A stretch of DNA of 61,689 nt, taken from an uncultured Bacteroidales bacterium. GTDB taxonomy: Bacteria > Bacteroidota > Bacteroidia > Bacteroidales > UBA932. Location of the stretch: NCBI GenBank assembly GCA_946185745.1, contig CAMHKQ010000011.1:1-61689 (forward strand), given 5' to 3'. The notes below the pieces were generated by a model that did not search any database, was not told the DNA's origin, and saw only the letters and a program-made list of their open reading frames with translations. The translations under genes were made by a program, and so were the position numbers. How positions within the stretch are numbered: position 1 is the stretch's first letter; every line of letters starts with the position of its first letter. Of the stretch, positions 17,593-27,388 are shown in pieces.

Positions 17593-18663
17593 ATGAAGGC
17601 GTTTTCCATTATTCCGATTGCGGTCGCGGCGCTGGTGGCGTGCGACCGCGTAGTGCAGGGTCCCGATGCCGAAAACGGGACCATGGTAATCAGTTTCATC
17701 GGTACCAGGGCCGAAATCCCCGACACCAACGAGTTCCTGCTGAGCGTCGTCGACGCCGGTGGAAAATCGTGTTACAGCGGGAAATACGGCGCTGCACCGG
17801 AAAAGCTCGACCTGGCGCCCGGGTCCTATACGGTGAGGGCGGTTTCCAGAGAATTCAGGGAGCCACTGTTCGACTCGCCGCAATACGGCGACGAGCAGGT
17901 GGTGGTCGTGGAGAGCGGAAAGGTGGTGGCGGTACATCTGGCCTGCGCCCAGATGAATGCCGGCCTCAAGCTCCGCCTCGGGGAGACCTTCCTGGTGAAC
18001 TATCCCGGGGGTACGCTCTACGCAAAAAGCTCTACGGGGCTGCTCATGTACGATTACTCCGAAACCCGCACCGGCTACTTCCAGCCGGGCCTGGTGTGGC
18101 TGGAACTGTCGTATGGCGGGGAGACGACAACGCTGTTCTCCAGGGAGCTGGCGGCCCAGGAGATGCTCTGCATCAGCATCCATTCCGGCTATTCCGTGCT
18201 GGAAGAGGGCGAGGTGGCGCAAAGGTACGGCGAAGGCCTCACCATGGAACTGGACACTTCAAGGAACTGGGTCGCCGACGAGTTCGTAATAGGGGAGGGC
18301 GGCGGCGGAAGCGAGCTCTCGAGTGCCCTCAGCGTCGGACAGGCCCGCGGCATGGCCGCGGAGGAGACGGAGGACGTGTGGGTTTACGGCTACATCGTAG
18401 GCGGGGACTGCACTTCCACCGGCTGCTCTTTCACGCCGCCGTTCACATCTTCCACAAACCTGCTGATTGCCGCCAAAACCTCATGCGTCGACAAGGAATC
18501 GTGCCTTTCGGTGCAGCTCAAGAAGGGGGATATCCGCGATGCCCTGAACCTGGTGGACCATCCGGAGAACATCGGGCGCCAGGTGTACCTGAAGGGCAAC
18601 CTGGTGGCCAAATACTATGGGATTCCGGGGATAGGCAGCCTCTCCGAGTATAAGCTCAACTAA
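17593..18663 (+). CDS. DUF4493/DUF6359 lipoprotein
   Basis: A 356-residue lipoprotein with lipobox ALVAC (Cys near 17). Residues about 25-230 form a DUF4493-like beta-rich domain (FIGTRAEIPDTNEF, then LAPGSYTVRAVS). Residues about 250-356 match DUF6359: SVGQARGMAAEETEDVWVYG, PPFTSSTNLLIA, and the terminal GIPGIGSLSEYKL. Both are Bacteroidetes surface or periplasmic families of unknown function; the second is OB-fold-like. The early GTRA motif resembles fimbrillin processing sites, but that may be coincidence. Its stop overlaps the convergent RidA-like gene by 4 nt. Confidence 0.75.
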   Translation: MKAFSIIPIAVAALVACDRVVQGPDAENGTMVISFIGTRAEIPDTNEFLLSVVDAGGKSCYSGKYGAAPEKLDLAPGSYTVRAVSREFREPLFDSPQYGDEQVVVVESGKVVAVHLACAQMNAGLKLRLGETFLVNYPGGTLYAKSSTGLLMYDYSETRTGYFQPGLVWLELSYGGETTTLFSRELAAQEMLCISIHSGYSVLEEGEVAQRYGEGLTMELDTSRNWVADEFVIGEGGGGSELSSALSVGQARGMAAEETEDVWVYGYIVGGDCTSTGCSFTPPFTSSTNLLIAAKTSCVDKESCLSVQLKKGDIRDALNLVDHPENIGRQVYLKGNLVAKYYGIPGIGSLSEYKLN

Positions 18664-19634
18664 ACTTCGGTCTCCATCTCGATCAGCCACGAGGGGCGGC
18701 ATACCCGTCCCTCTACGATTACGTGCGGCTTGTCCGGGAAACGGCGCCGCATGTAGTCTTCCACTGCGGCGAAATCGGAGATGTCGCGGAGGTAGACGAT
18801 GAAGTACTTCGTGGCGTCCAGGGAAGAGCCTCCCTCTTCCAGTAGCGCCGAAATGTTTTCCAGCAGGCGGCCGGTCTGGGCCATCACGTCCCCTTCGTGC
18901 AATACGCATCCCTTTGAATCGATGCTGGCGGTGCCGCTGATGTAATAGCGGTCGCCCCCGGGGAGGGAAACCTTCACGCCCCGCTCGAACGCCACGCCGT
19001 AGTCGTGGGTGGGGCTCAGGTGGGACAGGGCCTTGAGATAGGTCTTGTCGCTCTCCCTGATGGCTGGATAGCTGAGAAAATCCATGCTCACCAGGACGGA
19101 GCGGCTTTCGCTTCCGCCTCCGATGCCGGTGCTGGCGATATAGTGGCTGGTGTGGCTGAGGCCCTCTTCGGCGAAGACGTCGTTGCGGGCGCGCACCACG
19201 CCGGCGTAATTGGCATCTATGTCGCGCACGTAAATCCAGGTGCGGACAAGGTGGGTGGCCATCTGCATGCCGGCCGCGACGCTGCGGTACCTGTCGAACA
19301 GGAGCCTGGTCTGGGCGTAGGAATCGAGCCCGGCGGCCTCTTCTTCGGACAGGCGGAAACTGTGGAAGACAAAGCCCGGATTCTGGGCGGCGCAGTGCAC
19401 CAGGGCGCAGACCCGCGAGCCGTCGAGTGGCGGCTGTTCCACGAACGTGACGGCATTGCAGTCAATCTTCCGGATGGCATCGCGGAGCATTCCGGCCTGG
19501 TTCTGCGCATCGCTGCAGAACAGTTTTACGAACGACGGTTTTTGCGGAAGAAGATTTATTTGTTCCGTAACCTCAGAAAGGGCTTCGTCGAAGCTCCCGG
19601 TGCGGCCCGGTCTGATGATTCTGTATAAATCCAT
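18660..19634 (-). CDS. Double RidA/chorismatase-fold protein
   Basis: A 324-residue cytoplasmic protein with two apparent YjgF/RidA-fold units. The C-terminal one (about residues 200-324) has the clear pattern: YYISGTASIDSKG, then VMAQTGRLLENISALLEEGG and YFIVYLRDISDFAAVEDYM. The N-terminal half contains a divergent copy and the segment MATHLVRTWIYVRDID. This architecture resembles FkbO/Hyg5-type chorismatases and other tandem Rid proteins. No chorismate pathway neighbours are present, so the substrate is unknown. A TAAATTTG element lies four bases before the ATG. The gene overlaps the convergent lipoprotein gene by 4 nt. Confidence 0.6.
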   Translation of the reverse strand: MDLYRIIRPGRTGSFDEALSEVTEQINLLPQKPSFVKLFCSDAQNQAGMLRDAIRKIDCNAVTFVEQPPLDGSRVCALVHCAAQNPGFVFHSFRLSEEEAAGLDSYAQTRLLFDRYRSVAAGMQMATHLVRTWIYVRDIDANYAGVVRARNDVFAEEGLSHTSHYIASTGIGGGSESRSVLVSMDFLSYPAIRESDKTYLKALSHLSPTHDYGVAFERGVKVSLPGGDRYYISGTASIDSKGCVLHEGDVMAQTGRLLENISALLEEGGSSLDATKYFIVYLRDISDFAAVEDYMRRRFPDKPHVIVEGRVCRPSWLIEMETEV

Positions 19635-19638
19635 GCTG

Positions 19639-19646
19639 CAAATTTA
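19639..19646 (-). promoter_or_regulatory. -7 element TAAATTTG for the RidA-like gene
   Basis: A perfect TAnnTTTG match on the minus strand ending four bases from the ATG, so the mRNA would be leaderless or nearly so. Confidence 0.6.
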
Positions 19647-19694
19647 CGTAATTCTCCCAAAAAACCTCAAGCCCGTCCTGCCGCTTGTCTAAAA

Positions 19695-19726
19695 TTTGGA
19701 GATTCGGTGAAAAATTGTTACTTTTA
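19695..19726 (+). promoter_or_regulatory. Promoter of the histidine kinase operon
   Basis: TTTG at 19695-19698 and TACTTTTA at 19719-19726 are spaced by 20 bases. The -7 element has A instead of the final G of TAnnTTTG. The predicted leader is about 30 nt. Confidence 0.5.
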
Positions 19727-19762
19727 CAATCAATCCGTTTTTAGACACATGTCTTTACAGAT

Positions 19763-21730
19763 ATGAAAAATAGACTGCTGACCTTGCTATTTGCCGTGGT
19801 GGCGCTGATGCTTGCGCCTCCTCCCTCCGCTGCGCAGAACAACCCGTACGATCTCGACGACGAGTGCTACGAGCTTTTCAAAAAGGCGGAGCTGGTGGTG
19901 GGCAAGGACGGCTTCCAGGAGGTGAACGATGCCTTGCTGCGCACTGCCATACAGAAAGGGGACACCAAGGCGCAGACCCTGTACTACGTGGAGCGGCTCA
20001 AGGACATCACCCGGCGGAGCACCGCCGCTTTCAAGGCCAGGAAAAGCAACGTGGTCAATCCCGAAGAAGACGCAGCTGTACTCAAGGCCCATGAAGAATT
20101 GAAAGGTGTGGCGCGTCAGCTGGGTTATCTGCAGTATTTCTATTATTCCTACGATCTGGTCCAGAACTATTATTACAACACGGACCGCTTCGTGCGCGTG
20201 ATGGAACTGGCTCAGGAAATGGAGAGTACGGCCAGCGCAAACAACGAGGAGTACGGGGTATGGATGAGCTACCGTTACATGGTGAGTTTATACGTCGCCC
20301 AGAACGATTACATCTCTGCCAAAAAGTACATCCTGAAGGCGCTTGAAATCTACAACAATACGGCCGATCCCGTCGTTTTGCGACAGTCCGCAACGCGCTT
20401 GTATTGCGATCTCGCGGATACTTACCCCATCGGTAACGATTCGGTCCCGATCAATCTCGCCAAAGCCGAGATGGCGCGCAAGGAGCATCTGGATACGTTG
20501 CGATGCATGTATTACAGGGCCAAGCTTTCGGCCTACAACAAGGATCTCGCCGCCTATGAGGAGGCTCGTGATTATTGCAAGGCGGATACTTTCATCCCCC
20601 AGATAAGCAAGACGGCAACCCAGCTGTTCGACATCCTGGACAGTATCATTTACCGCAGGTCCGAGACTGTTCCCGAAGAGACCATCAGGAGAATAGAGAA
20701 CAGCCGTATCCGGGAAATGAAATACATCGCCAACGTTGCGGAACGGTACGACTGCAAGGAGCTCGCTTTCAACGTGGAAAAAATGCTCGTGTACCACCAC
20801 GAAAAGGCGCTGTCCTCCGCAAACCAGTCCAAACTGACTGAAATGGAAGCAAAGCTGGGCAACACCATGCTGTCCGCCAAAGTTGAGGAGCAGTCCAGGC
20901 AGATGACAAAGGTCTCCCGTATCATTCCCATCCTTATCGGAATCATACTGCTAGGCGGCCTGGTTTTCTCGGCGATTTATATCGGTCATCTGAAAAGGTC
21001 CAACGAAAAGGTCCGGCTCGCCAACGAAGCCAAGACGCGTTTCGTCCAGAACATGAGTCACGAGGTCCGCACGCCGCTCAACGCCATAGTCGGGTTCTCG
21101 CAGCTGCTCGCCCTGCCGGACGGCAGCTTCTCGGCGGAAGAGAAGGACGAGTTCTCCGGCCACATCATCAACAATACCAAGATGCTGACGATGCTCCTGG
21201 ACGATATTCTCAATGCCTCCGCCATGGACAGCGGCAATTATCGCATCAGTTACGAAGACGGCGAGGTCCATGTCATGTGCCAGGCGGCCATATCCAGCGC
21301 CGAGCATCGTCTGCAGCCCGGCGTGCGCATGTACTACGCTCCCGAGTCGGAGGAACCTTTCGTGTTCAGGACGGATCCGCGGCGAGTCCAGCAGATACTC
21401 ATCAACTATCTCACCAACGCGTGCAAACATACCACCAAGGGTGAAATCAAACTGTCGAGTTCGCTTACCGATAATCCCGGATTCGTCACGTTTGCCGTCA
21501 CCGATACCGGGCCCGGCGTTCCCGTCGAAAACGCCGAAAAGATTTTCGACCGTTTCACCAAACTGAACGAATTCGTCCAGGGGACCGGCCTTGGTCTCAG
21601 CATCTGCCGCGACATCGCGGTCCGCATGGGCGCCAGGGTTTTCCTGGACACAAGCTATACCGCGGGCGGTGCGCGCTTCGTGTTCATGGTCCCGGTGAAT
21701 CCGCCTGAAGAAGAAACAGTAACACAATAA
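19763..21730 (+). CDS. Membrane sensor histidine kinase with periplasmic helical-repeat sensor
   Basis: A 655-residue kinase. A signal peptide (about 1-24, ending near PSAAQ) is followed by a roughly 360-residue helical, TPR-like periplasmic region, a coiled coil, one TM helix near 386-408, then HisKA with the H-box FVQNMSHEVRTPLNAIVGF (His433) and an HATPase domain with N-box NYLTNACKH near 547 and DTGPGVP and GTGLGLSIC glycine boxes. It should autophosphorylate and pass phosphate to the receiver protein encoded 13 bp downstream. It has no output domain of its own. The signal sensed is unknown. It heads a four-gene operon. Confidence 0.88.
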   Translation: MKNRLLTLLFAVVALMLAPPPSAAQNNPYDLDDECYELFKKAELVVGKDGFQEVNDALLRTAIQKGDTKAQTLYYVERLKDITRRSTAAFKARKSNVVNPEEDAAVLKAHEELKGVARQLGYLQYFYYSYDLVQNYYYNTDRFVRVMELAQEMESTASANNEEYGVWMSYRYMVSLYVAQNDYISAKKYILKALEIYNNTADPVVLRQSATRLYCDLADTYPIGNDSVPINLAKAEMARKEHLDTLRCMYYRAKLSAYNKDLAAYEEARDYCKADTFIPQISKTATQLFDILDSIIYRRSETVPEETIRRIENSRIREMKYIANVAERYDCKELAFNVEKMLVYHHEKALSSANQSKLTEMEAKLGNTMLSAKVEEQSRQMTKVSRIIPILIGIILLGGLVFSAIYIGHLKRSNEKVRLANEAKTRFVQNMSHEVRTPLNAIVGFSQLLALPDGSFSAEEKDEFSGHIINNTKMLTMLLDDILNASAMDSGNYRISYEDGEVHVMCQAAISSAEHRLQPGVRMYYAPESEEPFVFRTDPRRVQQILINYLTNACKHTTKGEIKLSSSLTDNPGFVTFAVTDTGPGVPVENAEKIFDRFTKLNEFVQGTGLGLSICRDIAVRMGARVFLDTSYTAGGARFVFMVPVNPPEEETVTQ

Positions 21731-21743
21731 TAATCATTTGATT

Positions 21744-22169
21744 ATGACTCCTTTATACGCACAAGACCACGACTATTCCCAGTTCAACGTACTGGCGGTG
21801 GACGATATCCCCATCAATCTGCTGCTGGTTCAGAAAATGCTGGGCAGGTTCAATTTCACGCTGCGCACGGCCAGCAACGGACAGCTGGCACTCGAAGCCG
21901 TGGCGCAGCAGAAGCCTGATCTGATCCTCCTGGATCTCCTGATGCCGGTCCTCGACGGTTTCGAGGTCATCAAGCGCCTGAGGGCGGATCCGGCTACTGC
22001 AGACATCCAGATTGTGATTCTGTCGGCCCTCAACTCCAACGAAGACATCGTAAAGGGGTTCAACGTGGGAGCCAACGACTTCATCATGAAACCTATCATC
22101 ATGGAGAAGCTGCTCACCTGCGTGGTTACCCAGTTGCAGCTGGTGGAAGCCCGCAAAAAGGCCAAGTAG
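21744..22169 (+). CDS. Receiver-only response regulator
   Basis: A 141-residue single receiver domain. It shows the acidic pair Asp20-Asp21 (LAVDDIP), the phosphoacceptor Asp64 in LILLDLLMP, the Ser/Thr switch position in VILSALNS, and Lys116 in FIMKP. No DNA-binding or enzymatic output domain follows. It is likely a CheY-like or Spo0F-like relay protein acting on another partner, possibly the membrane proteins encoded next. The ATG at 21744 is used; an upstream TTG at 21738 is less likely. The spacing of 13 bp from the kinase supports cognate pairing. Confidence 0.9.
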   Translation: MTPLYAQDHDYSQFNVLAVDDIPINLLLVQKMLGRFNFTLRTASNGQLALEAVAQQKPDLILLDLLMPVLDGFEVIKRLRADPATADIQIVILSALNSNEDIVKGFNVGANDFIMKPIIMEKLLTCVVTQLQLVEARKKAK

Positions 22170-22173
22170 GCTC

Positions 22174-23523
22174 ATGCGCAGGCGTCTCTACCGTGTCCTG
22201 GGGCTCGTCTCCGCTTTCCTGTTTGCGTGCTCCGCAGGCGCGCAGGCTCAGATTGTCAACCGCCTAAAGGTGGATGACGACACGTTCCAGCGCTATGCCT
22301 TCGGGCGCATGCAGGAGTTCAACGAGGCGAATCTGGTTCTGGCCGACTCCATCTATACCGTCGGCGCCGGGCGTGGAGATTTCAAGTACAAATGCCTGGG
22401 TCTGTCCCTTGAAATTCCCGTCCGTTTCGTACAGGGCGACTACGACAGGATGGACGAGGCCATGGCCGAAATCAAACAGCTCGTAGGGGACCGCCGGGAG
22501 TTCAGGTCATTCTATTTTTCAACCCTTCACGAATACTGCGAGTTTCTGGTGCATATAGGCCGGTCGTCGGACGCCATGCTCGAGGCCCGAGCCATGGAGC
22601 GCACGGCCAGCCAGGAGCATCAGCCCATAGGCAAGATGTACTCCTACCGCATCCTGGCGCTGATCCAGAGCTATCGCGACAACTCCTTCCTGGCCATCCG
22701 CAACTTCGAGAAGGCCGTGCATTACTGCAAGGAGGCCAGGGCGGAACAGGACCTGCCCAACATGTACATCCTGACGGCCCAGGAATTCATTAAAATGCGT
22801 GATTTCCCGTCTGCGGAAGAATACTGCGTCAAGGCTGAAGCCTATCAGGAATTCTTCCCGTCCATCCGTGTCAAAGCCCGGATGACCAGGGCATACCTGT
22901 ACAATGCGGAGCAGGACTGGACGCGTTTCTGGGAATGTTACGACTCCCTGATTTCGGATCCGCTCTACAGGATGCAGGCCGACGGAGATGCCCGTTACGG
23001 GATGGACGTCTATTACCTCATTTCCAAAGAGCGTTTCCAGGACGCCCTCGCCAAGGCGGATTCCCTGTCCACCGCCCGGGAAAGATACGACAAGAAACAT
23101 GGCATCTATGCCGCCCTGGGCAGTTACGACAATGCCTACGACCAGCTGGCTCACCTTATGAACGAAAAGGACTCCGTCTACATCAAGGTCCAGAATGAAG
23201 ACCTTGCCATCCTGGATGCGGAGATGAACAACGCCCAGCTGCGGCAGGACGCCGAACGGCTCAAGCATCAGAACCAGAATACCATCCTCATCGGTTTCCT
23301 TGTAATGTTCGCTATCGCTTTCTTCGCCATCCTGCTGTCGCAGTGGCAGCTCCGCGAGAATCTGGAGGCCATGCGGCGCAAGAATTCCGAAACCCTGGCC
23401 GCAAGGCGCACGTTCCAGAAAGCCATGGACGCAAAAGAAGCAGAGAACGACTACAAAATCAAGATTCTGCAGAACCGCACCACTAACGTTCTTACCGATT
23501 ATGAAGATTTCCTCAATATTTAA
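22174..23523 (+). CDS. Kinase-less sensor-like TPR membrane protein
   Basis: A 449-residue protein built like the upstream kinase up to the membrane: signal peptide (about 1-28), a long helical TPR-like periplasmic region, a coiled coil near 345-365, and one TM helix near 370-392. Instead of HisKA and HATPase domains it ends in about 55 cytoplasmic residues predicted as coiled coil. It starts 4 bp after the response regulator stop. It could form mixed dimers with the kinase or recruit the receiver protein. Both ideas are inferences. No known family name is assigned. Confidence 0.7.
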   Translation: MRRRLYRVLGLVSAFLFACSAGAQAQIVNRLKVDDDTFQRYAFGRMQEFNEANLVLADSIYTVGAGRGDFKYKCLGLSLEIPVRFVQGDYDRMDEAMAEIKQLVGDRREFRSFYFSTLHEYCEFLVHIGRSSDAMLEARAMERTASQEHQPIGKMYSYRILALIQSYRDNSFLAIRNFEKAVHYCKEARAEQDLPNMYILTAQEFIKMRDFPSAEEYCVKAEAYQEFFPSIRVKARMTRAYLYNAEQDWTRFWECYDSLISDPLYRMQADGDARYGMDVYYLISKERFQDALAKADSLSTARERYDKKHGIYAALGSYDNAYDQLAHLMNEKDSVYIKVQNEDLAILDAEMNNAQLRQDAERLKHQNQNTILIGFLVMFAIAFFAILLSQWQLRENLEAMRRKNSETLAARRTFQKAMDAKEAENDYKIKILQNRTTNVLTDYEDFLNI

Positions 23524-23923
23524 AAATCACTTGAATGAGTTGATAGCCCTTGCCATATTCCTGGCCGGTTCCGTGCTGGGAATGCTCGGTCTCATCAAGA
23601 AGGTGCCGCTGCTCCTGGGCATACTCGGCATCGTGATCCTTGCCTCGGGCCTGTTTTATTTCTGCATCCGGTATACCTCCGAGAAGGTTTACAAGGACTA
23701 CTACAAGGACAGCTACGAAATCGAGCACGAAACCATTGAGGATGAAATCCGGAAATCGATGCGCTATCACCGTTACCAGGAAGCCGTCCTGGGCCGGTAC
23801 GAGAGCGCCTGCCGCGACCTTGGTCTCGTAGCCGAACAGAAGGACTGGCTGCTCGACCTGCTCATGGCCGAGAAGGACAAGGTGGACGAACAGTTGGATT
23901 CCGAAGGCGGCGGCAATATCTGA
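23501..23923 (+). CDS. Small two-TM membrane protein with helical cytoplasmic tail
   Basis: A 140-residue protein, unrecognised. Two adjacent hydrophobic helices (about 15-33 and 35-57, rich in Gly, Leu and Ile) form a hairpin. A charged, probably coiled-coil tail of about 80 residues follows, with KVYKDYYKDSYEIEHETIED and a terminal acidic stretch. Its start lies 23 bp inside the end of the upstream gene, implying coupled translation and a role in the same signalling complex. It is the last gene of the operon; tRNA-Gly follows 57 bp later. Confidence 0.65.
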   Translation: MKISSIFKNHLNELIALAIFLAGSVLGMLGLIKKVPLLLGILGIVILASGLFYFCIRYTSEKVYKDYYKDSYEIEHETIEDEIRKSMRYHRYQEAVLGRYESACRDLGLVAEQKDWLLDLLMAEKDKVDEQLDSEGGGNI

Positions 23924-23941
23924 ATCCGTTTTGCAAACATC

Positions 23942-23971
23942 TTTGGAACTGCAAAAGTTTTTGTATATTTG
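23942..23971 (+). promoter_or_regulatory. Promoter of tRNA-Gly
   Basis: TTTG at 23942-23945 and TATATTTG at 23964-23971 are separated by 18 bases. The -7 element ends nine bases before the tRNA. This is the cleanest full Bacteroidetes promoter in the window. Confidence 0.8.
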
Positions 23972-23980
23972 CACTCCCTT

Positions 23981-24051
23981 GCAGGATTAGCACATCGGTA
24001 GTGCATTGGCTTCCCAAGCCAAGGAGGAGGGTTCGACTCCCTTATCCTGCT
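23981..24051 (+). tRNA. tRNA-Gly (anticodon CCC)
   Basis: Acceptor stem GCAGGAT (23981-23987) pairs with ATCCTGC (24044-24050), and the discriminator is T. Anticodon stem TTGGC/GCCAA encloses TTCCCAA with anticodon CCC. The T arm has the GGTTCGACTCC loop pattern. CCA is not encoded; a T-run follows at once at 24053-24059. Confidence 0.92.
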
Positions 24052-24052
24052 C

Positions 24053-24078
24053 TTTTTTTGCCCCGTCAAGTCCGGGGC
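24053..24078 (+). terminator. Possible terminator after tRNA-Gly
   Basis: A run of seven Ts directly follows the tRNA, then a 6-bp GC hairpin GCCCCG/CGGGGC (24060-24065 with 24073-24078) and a weak AT-rich tail. The tRNA fold next to the T-run may itself end transcription. Read-through into secA is also possible. Confidence 0.4.
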
Positions 24079-24118
24079 ATAATTTTGGCTGAGTAAAAGT
24101 CAAAGAACACATTCATTT

Positions 24119-27100
24119 ATGCCGGCAAACAATTTCCTCAGAAAAATATTCGGCTCCAAGGCTGACCGCGACTATCGCGCGGTCAAGCCGCTGCTGGACA
24201 AGATACTAAAGAAATACGACGAGATTGACAAATTGTCAGACGACGCCCTGCGCGAGCGTTCAGCCGCCCTTCGCGAGCACATGCGCGAGGTGGAAAAGCC
24301 ATTCGAGGACCGCATCGCGGAAATCAGGCTCGAGCTCGACAAGGACATCCCCGTAGACCAGAAGGAAGCTCTCGCCACCGAGAGCGACAAAGTCGTCAAG
24401 GACGAAGACGTAGCCATTGAAAAGGCCCTCGATGAAATCCTTCCCGAGGCATTCGCCATTGTAAAATCCACCGCCAGGCGCCTGTCGGCCGGCGACATCA
24501 CCGTCACCGCCACCGACTTCGACCGCAACCTGAGCATCGGCCACGACTTCGTCACCATCGACGGCGACAAGGCCATATGGCACAACCACTGGGTTGCCGG
24601 AGGCAACGAGGTCACCTGGGACATGGTGCACTACGACGTGCAGCTCATCGGCGGCATCGCGCTCCACCAGGGCAAGATAGCCGAGATGGCCACCGGAGAA
24701 GGCAAGACCCTCGTGGCCACGCTTCCGGTATTCCTCAACGCTCTCTCCGGAAAGGGCGTCCACATGGTCACCGTCAACGACTACCTCTCCAAGCGAGACT
24801 CCGAATGGATGGGGCCGCTGTACATGTTCCACGGCCTTTCCGTAGACTGTATTGACAAGCACGAGCCCAACTCCAGGGCCCGCCGCAACGCATACCAGTG
24901 CGACATCACCTTCGGCACCAACAACGAGTTCGGTTTCGACTACCTCCGCGACAACATGGCCATCAGCAGCGAAGACCTCGTGCAGCGCAAGCACCACTTC
25001 GCCATCGTGGACGAGGTCGACTCCGTGCTCATCGACGACGCCCGTACCCCGCTCATCATCTCCGGACCCACCGCCCAGACCGAGGCGGACGCCCAGTTCA
25101 TGGAGTACAGGCCATATGTCGAAAAGCTCTATCAGGCCCAGAGGGCCCTGGTGAACCAGGTACTCAACGAGGCCCGCAAGAAAATATCAGAAGGCGACGA
25201 GACCGAAGGCGGCAAGCTTCTCCTGCGCGCCCACAAGGGACTTCCCAAATACCAGCCCCTCATCAAGTTCCTGAGCGAGCCCGGAATGAAAGTCCTCCTC
25301 CAGAAGACGGAGAACTACTATATCCAGGACAACGAAAGGGAGATGCCGGTAATCACCGACCCGCTCTACTTCGTAATCAACGAAAAGCTCAATTCGGTGG
25401 ACATGACCGACAAGGGCAACGAGGTCCTGGCCGGCAGCGTCGGCGACGAAAACTTTTTCATCATCCCCGACGTGGGCAGTCAGATCGCCAGCATCGAGCA
25501 CAGCGCCATGTCGCTCGAGGAAAGGCAACGCGCCAAGGACGCCCTCATGGAGGAATTCTCCCTCAAGAGCGAGCGCATCCACACCGTGAACCAGCTGCTC
25601 AAGGCCTACACCCAGTTCGAGAAGGACGTCGACTACATCATTGTGGACGGCCAGATCAAGATCGTGGACGAGCAGACGGGCCGTGTCATGGAAGGACGCC
25701 GCTGGAGCGACGGCCTGCACCAGGCCATCGAGGCCAAGGAAAACGTGAAGGTCGAGGCCGCAACCCAGACCTTCGCCACCATCACCCTCCAGAATTACTT
25801 CCGCATGTACCACAAGCTCTCGGGCATGACCGGTACCGCAGAAACCGAAGCCGGTGAATTCTGGAGCATCTACAAGCTGGACGTGATGGTCATCCCCACC
25901 AACCGCCCCGTAATCCGCGACGACCAGGACGACATAATCTACAAGACCAAGAAGGCCAAGTATGCGGCGGTAATCGACCGTATCGTGCAGCTTCGCGACG
26001 CCGGCCGCCCCGTACTCGTGGGTACCACCGACGTCGAGACTTCCGAGCTCCTTTCCCGTATGCTCCGCATGCGCGGCATCAAGCACAACGTGCTCAACGC
26101 CAAGGAGCACGCCCGTGAAGCTGAAATCGTGGCCCAGGCAGGCCAGACCAGCACCGTCACTATAGCCACCAACATGGCGGGCCGCGGTACCGACATCAAG
26201 CTTTCGCCAGAGGTGAAGGCGGCCGGCGGTCTTGCCATCGTGGGCACCGAGAGGCACGACTCCCGCCGTGTGGACCGCCAGCTCCGCGGCCGTTCCGGCC
26301 GTCAGGGCGACCCCGGTTCCAGCGTGTTCTTCATCTCCCTCGAAGACAAGCTCATGCGCCTGTTCGGCAGCGACCGCATCGCCTCCATGGTCGACAAACT
26401 CGGAATGAAAGACGACGAGGCCCTCGAGTCCAGCATGCTCTCCAGCGCCATCGAGCGCGCGCAGAAGAAGGTCGAGGAGAACAACTTCGGCATCCGTAAG
26501 CGCCTGCTCGAATACGACGACGTCATGAATTACCAGCGCGAGGCAGTCTACTCCCGCAGGCGCAACGCCATCAGCGGCGACAAGGTGGAAATCGACCTCC
26601 GCAACATGATGCTCGACTCGGTCAACCTCCTGGTCGACCAGTGCGAGGGCATGGATTTCAACTCCTTCCAGGAAACCCTTATGGCCAAGCTTTCCATAGA
26701 CTGCGGTTTCGATGAGGAGTTCTACAGCCACGCAAAGCGTGACGAACTGGTCAGGAGGCTCGTGGAGCATATCCAGGAGAGCTATCAGCGCCGCATGGAC
26801 AACCTGGTCGAGAAACTCGCGCCCATCATCAAGACGGTTTACGAGAAGCAGGGCAGCATGTACCAGAACATCGCCATCCCGGTTTCCGACGGCCGCAAGA
26901 CCATGACCCTCTCGGTAAACCTCGAAAAGGCCTATAACTCCGAGGGTCGCGAGGTCGGCAAGACGCTCAGCAAGAACATCATACTCTATCAGATCGACGA
27001 GCACTGGAAGGAGCACCTCCGCGAGATGGACGACCTCAAGCAGAGCGTCCAGAACGCCTCCTACGAGCAGAAAGATCCTATCGTGGTGTACAAGCTCGAA

Positions 27101-27388
27101 AGCTACAACCTCTTCGCAGGCATGCTGGAAAGCCTCAACCAGGACGTCCTGACCTTCCTGCTCAGGGCCTTCGTGCCGCTTCGCGATGCCTCCGAGGCAC
27201 CTCCGCCCAACCGCTCCATGCGCCGTCAGGCGCCCCAGCTCAACGCCCGTCACGACGATCTGACCACCAACGGCGAGCAGAAATCCAATTCACCCGTAAA
27301 GGCCGAAAAGAAAATAGGCCGTAACGACCCCTGCCCCTGCGGCAGCGGCAAAAAATACAAGAACTGCCATGGCAAAGGACTGGTTTAA
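24119..27388 (+). CDS. secA: Preprotein translocase ATPase SecA
   Basis: A 1089-residue SecA, near the typical Bacteroidetes length of about 1100. It has Walker A MATGEGKT at 190-197, Walker B region with [20 protein letters not shown], the GMTGTA motif, and the helicase-like [11 protein letters not shown] motif. The C-terminal zinc-binding tail has [14 protein letters not shown] near 1070-1085. It drives secretory proteins through SecYEG with ATP at the inner membrane. The bactofilin start lies inside its last codons. Confidence 0.97.
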   Translation: MPANNFLRKIFGSKADRDYRAVKPLLDKILKKYDEIDKLSDDALRERSAALREHMREVEKPFEDRIAEIRLELDKDIPVDQKEALATESDKVVKDEDVAIEKALDEILPEAFAIVKSTARRLSAGDITVTATDFDRNLSIGHDFVTIDGDKAIWHNHWVAGGNEVTWDMVHYDVQLIGGIALHQGKIAEMATGEGKTLVATLPVFLNALSGKGVHMVTVNDYLSKRDSEWMGPLYMFHGLSVDCIDKHEPNSRARRNAYQCDITFGTNNEFGFDYLRDNMAISSEDLVQRKHHFAIVDEVDSVLIDDARTPLIISGPTAQTEADAQFMEYRPYVEKLYQAQRALVNQVLNEARKKISEGDETEGGKLLLRAHKGLPKYQPLIKFLSEPGMKVLLQKTENYYIQDNEREMPVITDPLYFVINEKLNSVDMTDKGNEVLAGSVGDENFFIIPDVGSQIASIEHSAMSLEERQRAKDALMEEFSLKSERIHTVNQLLKAYTQFEKDVDYIIVDGQIKIVDEQTGRVMEGRRWSDGLHQAIEAKENVKVEAATQTFATITLQNYFRMYHKLSGMTGTAETEAGEFWSIYKLDVMVIPTNRPVIRDDQDDIIYKTKKAKYAAVIDRIVQLRDAGRPVLVGTTDVETSELLSRMLRMRGIKHNVLNAKEHAREAEIVAQAGQTSTVTIATNMAGRGTDIKLSPEVKAAGGLAIVGTERHDSRRVDRQLRGRSGRQGDPGSSVFFISLEDKLMRLFGSDRIASMVDKLGMKDDEALESSMLSSAIERAQKKVEENNFGIRKRLLEYDDVMNYQREAVYSRRRNAISGDKVEIDLRNMMLDSVNLLVDQCEGMDFNSFQETLMAKLSIDCGFDEEFYSHAKRDELVRRLVEHIQESYQRRMDNLVEKLAPIIKTVYEKQGSMYQNIAIPVSDGRKTMTLSVNLEKAYNSEGREVGKTLSKNIILYQIDEHWKEHLREMDDLKQSVQNASYEQKDPIVVYKLESYNLFAGMLESLNQDVLTFLLRAFVPLRDASEAPPPNRSMRRQAPQLNARHDDLTTNGEQKSNSPVKAEKKIGRNDPCPCGSGKKYKNCHGKGLV

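Noticed and set aside
25187..27253. A 688-codon minus-strand open frame opposite secA.
   Set aside because: Antisense shadow of a full-length SecA with no recognisable protein features of its own.
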